Shown here: positions 1-7,311 of the stretch, piece after piece
Layout: each line of letters begins with the position of its first letter
Numbering within the stretch: position 1 is the stretch's first letter
From: an uncultured Bacteroidales bacterium
Lineage (GTDB): Bacteria > Bacteroidota > Bacteroidia > Bacteroidales > F082
NCBI GenBank assembly: GCA_937896505.1
Contig: CALBNP010000009.1
Location: forward strand, 1-10,975
Length of the DNA stretch: 10,975 bases
Direction: 5' to 3'
The notes under the pieces: model-generated
Told to the model about the DNA's origin: nothing
Database searches by the model: none
The model's input: the letters and a program-made list of their open reading frames with translations, nothing else
Translations under genes and position numbers: made by a program

Positions 1-720
1 CTTTATTTCGACCAAATGCAAATCGACCCTGCCAATTTCAGCATGGATGGAGTAGGGGAAGACATGTTTTTCCTTTCCAACGGCCACATCAGCCCGATGT
101 TCTACAGCATCTTGGCTCACCGCGGCTATTTCCCCGTCAGCGAATTGGCTACCTTCCGCCGTCTTGGAACGCGTCTGCAAGGCCATCCTACTACCGCTGA
201 AGGACTTCCTGGCGTTCGCATTGCCAGCGGTTCGTTGGGGCAAGGCTTGTCGGTTGCCGTTGGTGCCGCCCAAGCCAAACGCCTGAATGGCGACAAACAT
301 CTCGTCTTCGTCCTCATGGGCGATGGTGAGCAAGAAGAAGGTCAGATTTGGGAAGCTGCCATGTATGCTCCCGCAAAAGGCGTCGATAACCTGGTGGCTA
401 TCATCGACTACAATAAAAAGCAAATCGATGGTCCGACCGACGATGTGATGAACCTTGGCGACATGCGCGCCAAATACGAAGCCTTCGGCTGGGATGTCAT
501 CGAGATTGATGGCAACAACATGCAAGCCATAGTCAACGCATTGAATCTGGCTCGCGAAAACGCACATCAAGGCAACCCGCAACTCATCCTCGCTCACACC
601 GAAATGGGCATGGGCGTCGATTTCATGATGGGCACACACAAATGGCATGGCTCGGCACCTAACGACGAGCAAGCCGCCAACGCACTCTCACAATTGGAAG
701 AAACTTTAGGAGATTATTGA
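1..720 (+). CDS. Transketolase, N-terminal (TPP-binding) subunit, 5'-truncated
   Basis: The reading frame is open from base 1, so the true start lies to the left; the visible ATG at 16 is internal. About 239 residues are visible and perhaps 40-50 are missing compared with usual N-terminal subunits of about 280. Seen: the SGSLGQGLSVAVG helix and the thiamine-diphosphate motif GDGEQEEGQ followed by a downstream Asn (IIDYNKKQIDG), which binds TPP and its divalent metal. Family knowledge: with the C-terminal subunit this makes the cytoplasmic transketolase of the non-oxidative pentose phosphate pathway, transferring two-carbon ketol units between sugar phosphates. The gene ends two bases before the ATG of the C-terminal subunit, so the two are clearly co-transcribed and probably co-translated. 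The substrate could differ (split transketolase-like enzymes exist), but the pairing makes transketolase the best call. Confidence 0.93.
   Translation, partial: LYFDQMQIDPANFSMDGVGEDMFFLSNGHISPMFYSILAHRGYFPVSELATFRRLGTRLQGHPTTAEGLPGVRIASGSLGQGLSVAVGAAQAKRLNGDKHLVFVLMGDGEQEEGQIWEAAMYAPAKGVDNLVAIIDYNKKQIDGPTDDVMNLGDMRAKYEAFGWDVIEIDGNNMQAIVNALNLARENAHQGNPQLILAHTEMGMGVDFMMGTHKWHGSAPNDEQAANALSQLEETLGDY
708..712 (+). promoter_or_regulatory. Shine-Dalgarno AGGAG of the transketolase C-terminal subunit
   Basis: AGGAG lies inside the last codons of the upstream subunit gene, 10 bases before the ATG at 723. It supports 723 as the start, not the in-frame TTG at 717. It is one of the few clear Shine-Dalgarno sequences in this window. 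Confidence 0.6.
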
Positions 721-722
721 TT

Positions 723-1673
723 ATGGATTTCACAATACAAAACAACAAAGATACAAGATCGGGATTTGGCGAAGGTCTGCTTGAAGCGGGTCGCCGCAAC
801 CCGAAAGTGGTGGCTTTTTGTGCCGACCTCACTGGCTCATTGAAGATGGGCGATTTCGCAAAGGAATTTCCGGAGCGCTTTTTCCAGACAGGCATTGCCG
901 AAGCCAATATGATTGACATGGCAGCCGGCATGGCCTTGAGCGGCTTTGTTCCTTTCACTGGAACTTTTGCAGCCTTCTCAACAGGTCGCGTCTATGACCA
1001 AATTCGTCAGAGCGTGGCCTATTCCAACAAGAACGTGAAGATTGCGGCTTCTCACGCTGGCGTTACGCTTGGCGAAGATGGTGCCACACACCAGATTTTG
1101 GAAGACATCGGCCTGATGAAGATGTTGCCTAACATGACGGTCATCGTACCTTGCGATTTCAACCAAACGAAAGCCGCTACCATTGCTGCGGCTGAATACG
1201 ATGGCCCTGTCTATCTGCGTTTTGGCCGTCCGAAAGTACCGAACTTCACTCCCGTTGACGAGAAATTTGAAATCGGCAAAGCCCAAATGCTGCAAGAAGG
1301 CACCGACGTAACCATCTTCGCCTGTGGCCACCTCGTTTGGAAAGCCGTTCAGTCGCTCCCGATCCTGAAAGAGATGGGCATCAACGCCGAGTTGATTAAC
1401 ATTCACACCATCAAGCCATTGGATGTGGAAGCCGTTTTGAAATCGGTTGCAAAGACAAAGTGCGTCGTCACGGCAGAAGAACATCAACGCAATGGTGGCC
1501 TTGGCGACAGCATCGCCCAAGTGTTAGCCATGAACAATCCTTGCCCCATGGAAATGGTGGCTGTCAACGATGTGTTCGGCCAAAGCGGAACGCCCGACGA
1601 ACTGCTGAAAGCCTATCATCTCGATACGCCCGACATCGTCGATGCCGTCAAGAAAGTCATTGCAAGAAAATAA
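723..1673 (+). CDS. Transketolase, C-terminal (pyrimidine-binding) subunit
   Basis: This 316-residue protein supplies the Pyr and C-terminal domains of transketolase, completing the enzyme begun by the preceding gene. Seen: QTGIAEANMIDMAAGMA (about residues 56-71), where Glu60 is the conserved Glu that activates the TPP pyrimidine; SHAGVTLGEDGATHQ (110-124) with the conserved His and Asp-Gly of the active-site loop; and a C-terminal region with TAEEHQRNGGLGDSIA typical of transketolase_C. Length and motifs look intact. The ATG at 723 was chosen because AGGAG lies at 708-712 and the N-terminus MDFTIQNNKDTR fits; the TTG at 717 would only add two residues. Splitting of transketolase over two adjacent genes is known in many Firmicutes, archaea and some Bacteroidetes. 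Confidence 0.95.
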   Translation: MDFTIQNNKDTRSGFGEGLLEAGRRNPKVVAFCADLTGSLKMGDFAKEFPERFFQTGIAEANMIDMAAGMALSGFVPFTGTFAAFSTGRVYDQIRQSVAYSNKNVKIAASHAGVTLGEDGATHQILEDIGLMKMLPNMTVIVPCDFNQTKAATIAAAEYDGPVYLRFGRPKVPNFTPVDEKFEIGKAQMLQEGTDVTIFACGHLVWKAVQSLPILKEMGINAELINIHTIKPLDVEAVLKSVAKTKCVVTAEEHQRNGGLGDSIAQVLAMNNPCPMEMVAVNDVFGQSGTPDELLKAYHLDTPDIVDAVKKVIARK

Positions 1674-1682
1674 ATACAATTC

Positions 1683-1742
1683 TAACCGAACAGATCCAAA
1701 AGAACCAGGAATGATTGGGCTCGATTTGGGTTTGTCCGGTTA
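1683..1742 (+). repeat. Imperfect inverted repeat in the gap before the alkaline phosphatase gene
   Basis: TAACCGAACA (1683-1692) and TGTCCGGTTA (1733-1742) are inverted copies with one mismatch in ten, separated by 40 bases that may pair further (CCAAA against TTTGGG). It fills most of the 87-base gap between the transketolase and alkaline phosphatase genes. There is no T-run after the right arm, so it is not a standard terminator on the plus strand. It could be an operator, a leader hairpin or chance. No TAnnTTTG promoter box was found in this gap. Confidence 0.35.
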
Positions 1743-1760
1743 AAGAATGAATCTTCAAAT

Positions 1761-2927
1761 ATGGTAACCATGAATAGAATAATAAGATTTTCGTTCATCA
1801 CCTTGGCATTGGTGAGTTTGGTTTCGTGCCAACAAAAAGAAGAGCCTAAGGAAAAACCTAAAGCCATGAATGTCATCTACATGATTGGCGATGGCATGTC
1901 GTTACCTGAAATCTACGCCACCATGTTGGCTACGGGCAACGATTTGGCTTTCAGCCAATTTCCATATTCAGGCATTGTGAAGACGAAGTCCGCTAGCAAC
2001 GAAATCACCGATTCTGCAGCTGCGGGAACAGCTTTGGCTTGTGGCGGTAAGACGCGAAACGGCATGATTGGCGTAACACCCGATTCCATTCCAATGCGCT
2101 CCGTTTTGGACGTTTTGGCTGAAAATGGAAAAACGACAGGCATCGTCGTTACTTGCTATGCGACACACGCAACACCAGCCGCTTTCTATGCCAAAGTTCC
2201 AAGCAGGAAAGAGTATGAAACAATTGCTGAACAAATGATGGACTGCGACAACCTCAACCTGATGATTGGCGGTGGACGTTGGCATTTCAACCAACGTGAA
2301 GATGGCCGTAACCTCCTTGAAGAGATGACGCAGAAAGGCTGGACAGTATATGATACTTTGGCAAATATCGATGTCACCAATAAGAAATATGCCGTATTGG
2401 TTGAAGAGGAGCATTTGCCCGAAATTTCTGAAAGAGGCAATTTCTTGCCTCGCGGTGTCAAAACTGCTTTGGAAACGCTTGAGGATAGCGAAAATGGTTT
2501 CTTCCTCATGGTTGAAGGTTCGCAAATCGACTTTGCTTGCCACGCCAACGATTCCGCTTACATGGTTGACGAAGTGAAGGATTTCAGCGATGCCATCCAA
2601 GTAGCCATGGACTATGCCAAAACCCACGACAACACGCTGCTTGTCGTCACTGCCGACCACGAAACCGGCGGTTTGACGATGAAAGACCCAAAGGGACATT
2701 ATAGCGATCCTGGTTTCAACTATTCAACATCAAGCCACACTTGCCTTCCTGTCATGGTATTTGCCTATGGTCCTGGTGCAGAGCAATTCACAGGATGGAT
2801 GGAAAATAGCGATTTGAAAGGTAAGATACTGAATGCCTGCGGTATAGAAATAGAAAATGAAGGGTCAAACATTACTGACCAACAAATTGCGCCAGTCAAA
2901 GCCAATTTCGATACTAAACCCGAATAA
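1761..2927 (+). CDS. Alkaline phosphatase (PhoA family), predicted lipoprotein
   Basis: Hydrolyses phosphate monoesters outside the cytoplasm to release phosphate. The N-terminus has a basic n-region, a hydrophobic stretch and the lipobox LVSC (Cys23), followed by a charged linker, so it is probably a lipid-anchored envelope protein. Catalytic residues aligned to E. coli PhoA by motif: metal Asp44 (MIGDGMS), nucleophile Ser85 (TDSAAAGTA), Arg149 (PSRKEYE), Glu252/Asp257/His261 (EGSQIDFACH), Asp299-His300 (TADHETGG) and His326 (SSHTC). All core residues are present. Two second-shell positions differ from E. coli: Asp153 is replaced by His136 and Lys328 by Phe258. At 388 residues it is a compact version. 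An alternative start is the ATG at 1770 (MNRIIRF), which keeps the signal peptide. It ends 17 bases before the glycosyltransferase gene, so they may be one transcript. Being in the PhoA family is very likely; the physiological substrate is unknown. Confidence 0.95.
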   Translation: MVTMNRIIRFSFITLALVSLVSCQQKEEPKEKPKAMNVIYMIGDGMSLPEIYATMLATGNDLAFSQFPYSGIVKTKSASNEITDSAAAGTALACGGKTRNGMIGVTPDSIPMRSVLDVLAENGKTTGIVVTCYATHATPAAFYAKVPSRKEYETIAEQMMDCDNLNLMIGGGRWHFNQREDGRNLLEEMTQKGWTVYDTLANIDVTNKKYAVLVEEEHLPEISERGNFLPRGVKTALETLEDSENGFFLMVEGSQIDFACHANDSAYMVDEVKDFSDAIQVAMDYAKTHDNTLLVVTADHETGGLTMKDPKGHYSDPGFNYSTSSHTCLPVMVFAYGPGAEQFTGWMENSDLKGKILNACGIEIENEGSNITDQQIAPVKANFDTKPE

Positions 2928-2944
2928 AAAGCGTTGAAGAGAAC

Positions 2945-4894
2945 ATGAAGCTGTCTATCGTCATCGTCAACTATAATGTCGAGTATTTCCTCGAGCAATG
3001 CCTCTATTCAGTGCGTCGCGCCTTGCAAGGCATTGAAGGGGAAGTATTTGTGGTTGACAACAATTCCGTTGACGGCTCATTGAAAATGCTGGCGCAGAAG
3101 TTCCCTGAGGTGAAGGTCATCGCCAACAAGGAAAATGTTGGCTTTAGCCGTGCCAACAATCAAGCGATTCGTATCTCGACGGGCGAATATGTCTTGCTTC
3201 TCAATCCCGATACCGTTGTCGAAGACGACACCTTCTCGAAGTGCCTCGACTTTATGGATAGTCATCCCGATGCGGGCGGCTTGGGTGTGAAGATGGTAGA
3301 TGGCAAAGGTAACTTCTTGCCCGAATCGAAACGCGGACTGCCTACGCCTGCCGCAGCGTTCTATAAGATGTTTGGCTTGGCCAAGCTGTTTCCTCATTCC
3401 AAACGTTTCGCCCATTACTACATGGGACATCTCTCCAACGACGAGACCAACGAATGCGAGATTCTTGCTGGTGCCTACATGTTGATGCGTCGCGAAACAT
3501 TAGACAAAGTCGGTCTTCTTGACGAGACCTTCTTCATGTATGGCGAGGACATCGACCTCTCGTATCGCATCACTTTGGGAGGCTACAAGAATTACTATTT
3601 TCCAGAGACACGCATCATTCATTATAAAGGTGAGAGCACCAAGAAGACGAGCGTGAACTATGTCTTTGTCTTTTATCGTGCCATGGAAATCTTCGCCAAG
3701 AAACACTTTGGCAAAAAATGGGCTTCGTCGTTCTCTTTCCTTATTAATATGGCCATCTATTTCAAGGCATTCCTGGCCTTGGTGTCGCAGTTTTTCCATA
3801 AGGCGGCAGTTCCTTTCCTCGATGCCGTGCTGGGATATGGTGGCCTGGCTACGATAAGCTACTTCTGGGGTCATGCACGAATCTACGAAGTGGGTACTTA
3901 TCCGCCCATTTTGTTTGCAGCAGTTTTGCCAGTCTATATCTTGATTTGGCTTGCTTGCGTCTATTTCTCAGGAGGTTACGACAAACCATACAACATAGGA
4001 AAAAGCTTGTTTGGCGTGGCAATAGGTAGTGCCGTTGTCTTGGTTTTGTATGCCTTGTTGCCCGAAAGCATGCGTTTCTCAAGAGCCTTAATCTTGTTCG
4101 GAATGCTCTGGTTAGCCGTTGTGATGTCGGTCATTAGGAGTGTCGGAATATTGTTAGGCAACGATTCGTTCCAATCACGCAAGACGGTGAAGAAACGTTT
4201 CTTGGTGATTGGCAGCCCCGAAGAGACGCAACGCGTTGAGACTTTGCTCGATAGCACTTCCATCAAGCCTGATTTTGTCGGATTGGTCTATAGCGAGACA
4301 CAGGGTGAAGCGCCTGAAGGCTTCATCGGCAATATGACGCAGGTGCCAGACATCATCCAAATCTACAAGATTACGGAAGTCATTTTCTGCTCGAAGGATG
4401 TGCCGCATCAAGTCATCATCGACAAGATGGTGGATTGGCACGACTTCAATGTGGATTACAAGATTGCCCCCGAAGACAGTCTCTCCATCATAGGAAGCAA
4501 CAGCATCAATACCCGTGGCGACCTTTATACTGTTGACATTAAAGCCATTGACACCACATCGAACCGACGTAACAAACGGCTTTTTGATGTGTTGGTGAGC
4601 TTCTTCAGCATCCTGTTTTGGCTGCCTTTGGCCTTGATGGTGAAGAAACCGTGGCAATTCCTGAAAAACGCTGTCAAGGTTTTGTTTGGCCGCCGCACAT
4701 GGGTGGGCTATTGTCCACAAGCCGATGATGCACAAAAATTGCCGAAGATTAGAACGGGTATTTTCAATCCCGCATCGCATTTAGAAGGAAACGGTACTGC
4801 CGATGCCACCTTCTACAATCAGCTAAATTTACTGTACGCCCGCGACTACACGGTATGGAAAGACGCGGAGATATTTTTCAAATCATTACGTTAA
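2945..4894 (+). CDS. Membrane glycosyltransferase: GT2 domain fused to a Rossmann-like and degenerate sugar-transferase region
   Basis: Residues 1-230 are a GT-A family 2 glycosyltransferase of the rhamnosyl/WcaA-like type: SIVIVNYN at 4-11, VDNNSVDGS at 37-45, the nucleotide/metal-site NPDT at 87-90 and the catalytic-region EDIDLSYR at 201-208. After it come hydrophobic segments at about 263-283, 320-341, 354-373 and 380-404, then a soluble segment starting KKRFLVIGSPEE (416-427) that resembles the Rossmann-like (CoA-binding-type) domain of WbaP/WcaJ sugar transferases. The C-terminus begins RRNKRLFDVLVSFF (541-554), as in polyprenyl-phosphate sugar transferases, and ends with ARDYTVWKDAEIFFKSL, which also resembles that family's tail. 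The stretch between is short and lacks a recognisable RxGxxGxxFxxxKFRTM and Asp-Glu catalytic dyad. Inference: an inner-membrane enzyme adding a sugar in cell-surface polysaccharide or LPS-type glycan synthesis, with the rear domain possibly structural. Donor and acceptor are unknown. Confidence 0.88.
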   Translation: MKLSIVIVNYNVEYFLEQCLYSVRRALQGIEGEVFVVDNNSVDGSLKMLAQKFPEVKVIANKENVGFSRANNQAIRISTGEYVLLLNPDTVVEDDTFSKCLDFMDSHPDAGGLGVKMVDGKGNFLPESKRGLPTPAAAFYKMFGLAKLFPHSKRFAHYYMGHLSNDETNECEILAGAYMLMRRETLDKVGLLDETFFMYGEDIDLSYRITLGGYKNYYFPETRIIHYKGESTKKTSVNYVFVFYRAMEIFAKKHFGKKWASSFSFLINMAIYFKAFLALVSQFFHKAAVPFLDAVLGYGGLATISYFWGHARIYEVGTYPPILFAAVLPVYILIWLACVYFSGGYDKPYNIGKSLFGVAIGSAVVLVLYALLPESMRFSRALILFGMLWLAVVMSVIRSVGILLGNDSFQSRKTVKKRFLVIGSPEETQRVETLLDSTSIKPDFVGLVYSETQGEAPEGFIGNMTQVPDIIQIYKITEVIFCSKDVPHQVIIDKMVDWHDFNVDYKIAPEDSLSIIGSNSINTRGDLYTVDIKAIDTTSNRRNKRLFDVLVSFFSILFWLPLALMVKKPWQFLKNAVKVLFGRRTWVGYCPQADDAQKLPKIRTGIFNPASHLEGNGTADATFYNQLNLLYARDYTVWKDAEIFFKSLR

Positions 4895-4970
4895 TGTAGA
4901 GACGCGCCATGGCGCGTCTTTAATTATCATTGTCGATTTATATAGAGACGTGCCATGGCGCGTCTCTACA
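4895..4970. repeat. REPIN-like element: two palindromes in inverted orientation
   Basis: Copy 1 (4895-4922) contains the perfect 20-bp palindrome AGACGCGCCATGGCGCGTCT at 4900-4919. Copy 2 (4943-4970) is the same unit on the other strand; its palindrome 4943-4968 has one G/T mismatch. Aligned in the same orientation, the two 28-base units differ at only two positions, and the outer ends of the element form a 19-bp perfect inverted repeat starting TGTAGAGACG. The spacer is 20 bases. The element sits immediately after the glycosyltransferase stop and 11 bases before the stop of the convergent GH109 gene. No target duplication is obvious. RNA hairpins from it could also slow transcription from both sides, although neither has a proper T-run. 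Confidence 0.85.
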
Positions 4971-4981
4971 AGGGAGATAGA

Positions 4982-6397
4982 TTATCTCGCATGATGGAAA
5001 CCATCGACCTTCTGCCAGTCGCCGCGGGTGAAATCAGGCATGGCAACAGGCATTCCGCCATTCTCGATAGAAGCCGACGACAGCTCGCCGAGGCACGACC
5101 ATTCGGCAGCGTCATACACGTCTTCATCCAGAGGAAGACCATGATGCAGGCAGTAAATCAAGCGATAGTCCATGATGAAATCCATGCCACCATGGCCGCC
5201 CACTTCCTTGGCCTTGGTTTCGATTTCCTTGGCGATAGGAGGTAAGTAAGCCGACATCAGCGTGTCGCGCAGCCATGCAGGGGCAAAGCCATGAGGAGAG
5301 ATTGACTCGTGATTTTCAGGCAGCAATTCTTCTGGCAGGTTTTCTTCTTTTACGGTGAAACCTTCAATCGGGTATTTGTTGGCAAAACCTTCAGTGCCTG
5401 TAAGTTGATAGAGTCGATTGTAAGGACGTGGGGTATAGACGTTGTGCTCAATGAGCAAGGTCTTTCCCAATTCGGTCTGTATCATCGTGGTCTGCATGTC
5501 GCCTTCGGCAAATTCTTCAGTTCCCATCTTTTCCTTGCCGAGTTTTTTGCCATTGATTGAAGGTGTAGTCATGGCCACGAGGGTCTTCATGCGGTCGCCG
5601 CGATGGATGTTAAAGGCTTGGCAGAGAGGTCCTAAGCCGTGAGTTGGATAAACATCACCGCCATGTTTCTGGTTGAAATCAAGGCGCCAATTTTCGTAAT
5701 ACTCGTTCCAAAATGGTTCAAGATTGTGGATATAGGCACCCTCGCCATGAATCAGTTCGCCAAACAGACCTTGTTGGGCCATGTTGAGGACGGTGAGTTC
5801 GAAGAAGTCGTAGCAGCAGTTTTCGAGCATCATGCAATGACGTTGGGTCTGTTCGGTCACATCGACGAGTTGCCAGCATTCCTCAATGGACGTGGCAGCT
5901 GGCACTTCAACGGCGACATGCTTTCCGTGCTGCATGGCATAGACGGCCATCGGCACATGAGTCTGCCAGTTGGTGCAGATATACACCAGGTCGATGTCAT
6001 CGCGTTCGCAGAGTTCCTTGTAGGCATCGCGACCCACATAGGCCTCAGCACGAGGCAAGCCTTTGGCTTCCAAGATGTCAGTTTGGACTTTCTCCACGCG
6101 GTCGGCTTCGATGTCACACAGGGCTACCACTGTGACGCCATCAATATAAGTCATACGGTCAACGGCATCAGGTCCGCGCATACCTAAACCGATGAAGCCA
6201 ATACGCACGTTATCAATAGGATCGACAGCCAGTTGCAATACGCTCTGCTGTCCTTCAACGCGTTGCGGTTCGTCGAAGACGATGCTATTGCCGACAATGC
6301 GGTAGTTTTTCGTTTCTGTTGCGGTCTCTTTTCCGTTGCACGACACCATGCAAAGAATCATGGCGACGGTGATAAAGTGTAGAAGGCGGTGTGTCAT
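4982..6397 (-). CDS. GH109-type glycosidase, Gfo/Idh/MocA NAD(P)-binding lipoprotein
   Basis: A 471-residue protein of the Gfo/Idh/MocA oxidoreductase fold, best matched to glycoside hydrolase family 109 (characterised member: alpha-N-acetylgalactosaminidase, using tightly bound NAD in a redox-elimination mechanism). Seen: a hydrophobic N-terminus with Cys20 in MVSC (lipoprotein signal); the dinucleotide-binding IGFIGLGMRG at 66-75; ALCDIEADRV at 92-101; DLVYICTNWQTHVPMAVYAM at 136-155; KHVAVEVPAA at 159-168; HCMMLENCCYDFFEL at 187-201; GEGAYIHNL; and YPTHGLGPLCQ at 250-260, whose Tyr250 and His253 are active-site positions in the family as I recall. There is no twin-arginine motif in the signal peptide, although some relatives use Tat. 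The gene is divergent from nadE and convergent with the glycosyltransferase gene. Family assignment is strong; the actual substrate may be another alpha- or beta-linked amino sugar or host glycan. Confidence 0.9.
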   Translation of the reverse strand: MTHRLLHFITVAMILCMVSCNGKETATETKNYRIVGNSIVFDEPQRVEGQQSVLQLAVDPIDNVRIGFIGLGMRGPDAVDRMTYIDGVTVVALCDIEADRVEKVQTDILEAKGLPRAEAYVGRDAYKELCERDDIDLVYICTNWQTHVPMAVYAMQHGKHVAVEVPAATSIEECWQLVDVTEQTQRHCMMLENCCYDFFELTVLNMAQQGLFGELIHGEGAYIHNLEPFWNEYYENWRLDFNQKHGGDVYPTHGLGPLCQAFNIHRGDRMKTLVAMTTPSINGKKLGKEKMGTEEFAEGDMQTTMIQTELGKTLLIEHNVYTPRPYNRLYQLTGTEGFANKYPIEGFTVKEENLPEELLPENHESISPHGFAPAWLRDTLMSAYLPPIAKEIETKAKEVGGHGGMDFIMDYRLIYCLHHGLPLDEDVYDAAEWSCLGELSSASIENGGMPVAMPDFTRGDWQKVDGFHHAR

Positions 6398-6418
6398 AAT
6401 AAATTGAATTTGATGCTA

Positions 6419-6426
6419 CAAAAGTA
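6419..6426 (-). promoter_or_regulatory. Bacteroidetes-type -7 box for the GH109 gene
   Basis: Read on the minus strand this is TACTTTTG, an exact match to TAnnTTTG. It lies 21 bases upstream of the GH109 start codon. A TTG lies 17 bases further upstream, shorter than the usual 19-21. Match by eye only. Confidence 0.5.
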
Positions 6427-6435
6427 TAAAATTTC

Positions 6436-6443
6436 TATCTTTG
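6436..6443 (+). promoter_or_regulatory. Bacteroidetes-type -7 box for nadE
   Basis: TATCTTTG matches TAnnTTTG exactly, 32 bases before the nadE ATG. A TTTG at 6409-6412 is a possible -33 element, but the 23-base spacing is a little long. The two divergent -7 boxes are only 9 bases apart, so polymerase binding at the two promoters probably competes. Confidence 0.6.
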
Positions 6444-6475
6444 CAAGGATGAATTAAATAAAAGCAAATTGTAAC

Positions 6476-7228
6476 ATGTATAGTTTCAATGCATTAGATA
6501 CAAAAGACAGACTTGTGGCATGGATCCGCGAGTGGTTTGAGAAAAATGGTAACGGCTGCAATGCCATCGTTGGCCTATCGGGTGGCAAGGACTCCACCAT
6601 CATGGCGGCTCTTTGCGTAGAAGCCTTAGGCAAGGAACGTGTCATCGGCGTAGGTATGCCCGACAAAGGCCAGGACCTGCATGGTGCCGACGAGATTGCG
6701 GCCTATTTCGGCATCCGATTCATCGAAGCCAACATAGGCGGGATGACGACCGCACTCAAACAACTGTTTTCCGATGGCAAGAACGAGAACGATTGGTGGT
6801 TCGACATGTCGGCACAAGCCGAACAGAACATGCCGCCACGCCTGCGCATGGTCACGTTGTATGCCATCAGCCAGTCGAACAATGGCCGCGTAATGGGTAC
6901 CTGCAACCTCAGCGAGAACTATGTAGGCTACCTCACCAAGTTTGGCGACGGTGCTTCCGATGTCGAGCCCTTGGCAGAACTCACTGTCACTGAGTTGCTT
7001 CAAATCGGCGACCTGATGGGCATTCCTGCCAAATGGGTACACAAGACACCTACCGATGACCTGCCACACTCGAAAGGCGACGAGGAGAAGTTCGGTTTCA
7101 CCTACGCCACCTTGGACAAATACATCCGTGGCATCGAGACACCAGCACCTGAAATCAAGGAAAAAATCGACCGTATGCACCGCAACAACAAGTTCAAATT
7201 GGAATTGGTGCAGAGCTTTAATATTTGA
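6476..7228 (+). CDS. nadE: Ammonia-dependent NAD+ synthetase
   Basis: Catalyses the last step of NAD synthesis, ATP-dependent amidation of nicotinate adenine dinucleotide in the cytoplasm. Seen: the N-type ATP pyrophosphatase P-loop SGGKDS at 35-40; GVGMPDKGQDLHGADEIAAYFG at about 58-79; GTCNLSENYVGYLTKFGDGASDVEPLAELTVTE at 141-173; and the KTPTDDLPHSKGDEEKFGFTYATLD segment from 190. At 250 residues it has only the synthetase domain. No N-terminal nitrilase-type glutaminase domain is present, so ammonia is expected as the nitrogen donor. The start at 6476 follows an A/T-rich leader and an exact TAnnTTTG box. It has its own promoter, divergent from the GH109 gene; the next gene is 83 bases downstream and unrelated. 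Confidence 0.96.
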   Translation: MYSFNALDTKDRLVAWIREWFEKNGNGCNAIVGLSGGKDSTIMAALCVEALGKERVIGVGMPDKGQDLHGADEIAAYFGIRFIEANIGGMTTALKQLFSDGKNENDWWFDMSAQAEQNMPPRLRMVTLYAISQSNNGRVMGTCNLSENYVGYLTKFGDGASDVEPLAELTVTELLQIGDLMGIPAKWVHKTPTDDLPHSKGDEEKFGFTYATLDKYIRGIETPAPEIKEKIDRMHRNNKFKLELVQSFNI

Positions 7229-7311
7229 CAATCAATTGCTTTTAACACAATACATTCCCAAAGACATTACATTAATAGAATTAGTTTTATTATTTAAAAA
7301 ACATAAAAACA

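Noticed and set aside
717..722. TTG start for the transketolase C-terminal subunit
   Set aside because: The ATG at 723 is better spaced from the AGGAG at 708-712 and fits the family N-terminus.
1968..2699. 243-residue minus-strand open frame
   Set aside because: Lies wholly opposite the alkaline phosphatase gene, whose catalytic motifs are complete; composition is that of a shadow frame.
4895..4970. CRISPR array
   Set aside because: Only two units, in opposite orientation, each self-palindromic, and no cas genes nearby.
4955..5245. 96-residue plus-strand open frame starting in the repeat element
   Set aside because: Begins in the palindrome and runs antisense to the GH109 3' end; no family resemblance.
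5639..6187. 182-residue plus-strand open frame
   Set aside because: Antisense to the GH109-type gene, which has strong family motifs throughout.
7282..7289. TAGTTTTA as a promoter box for the first T9SS gene
   Set aside because: It misses the final G of TAnnTTTG and has no TTTG at suitable spacing; in such A/T-rich DNA this is expected by chance.
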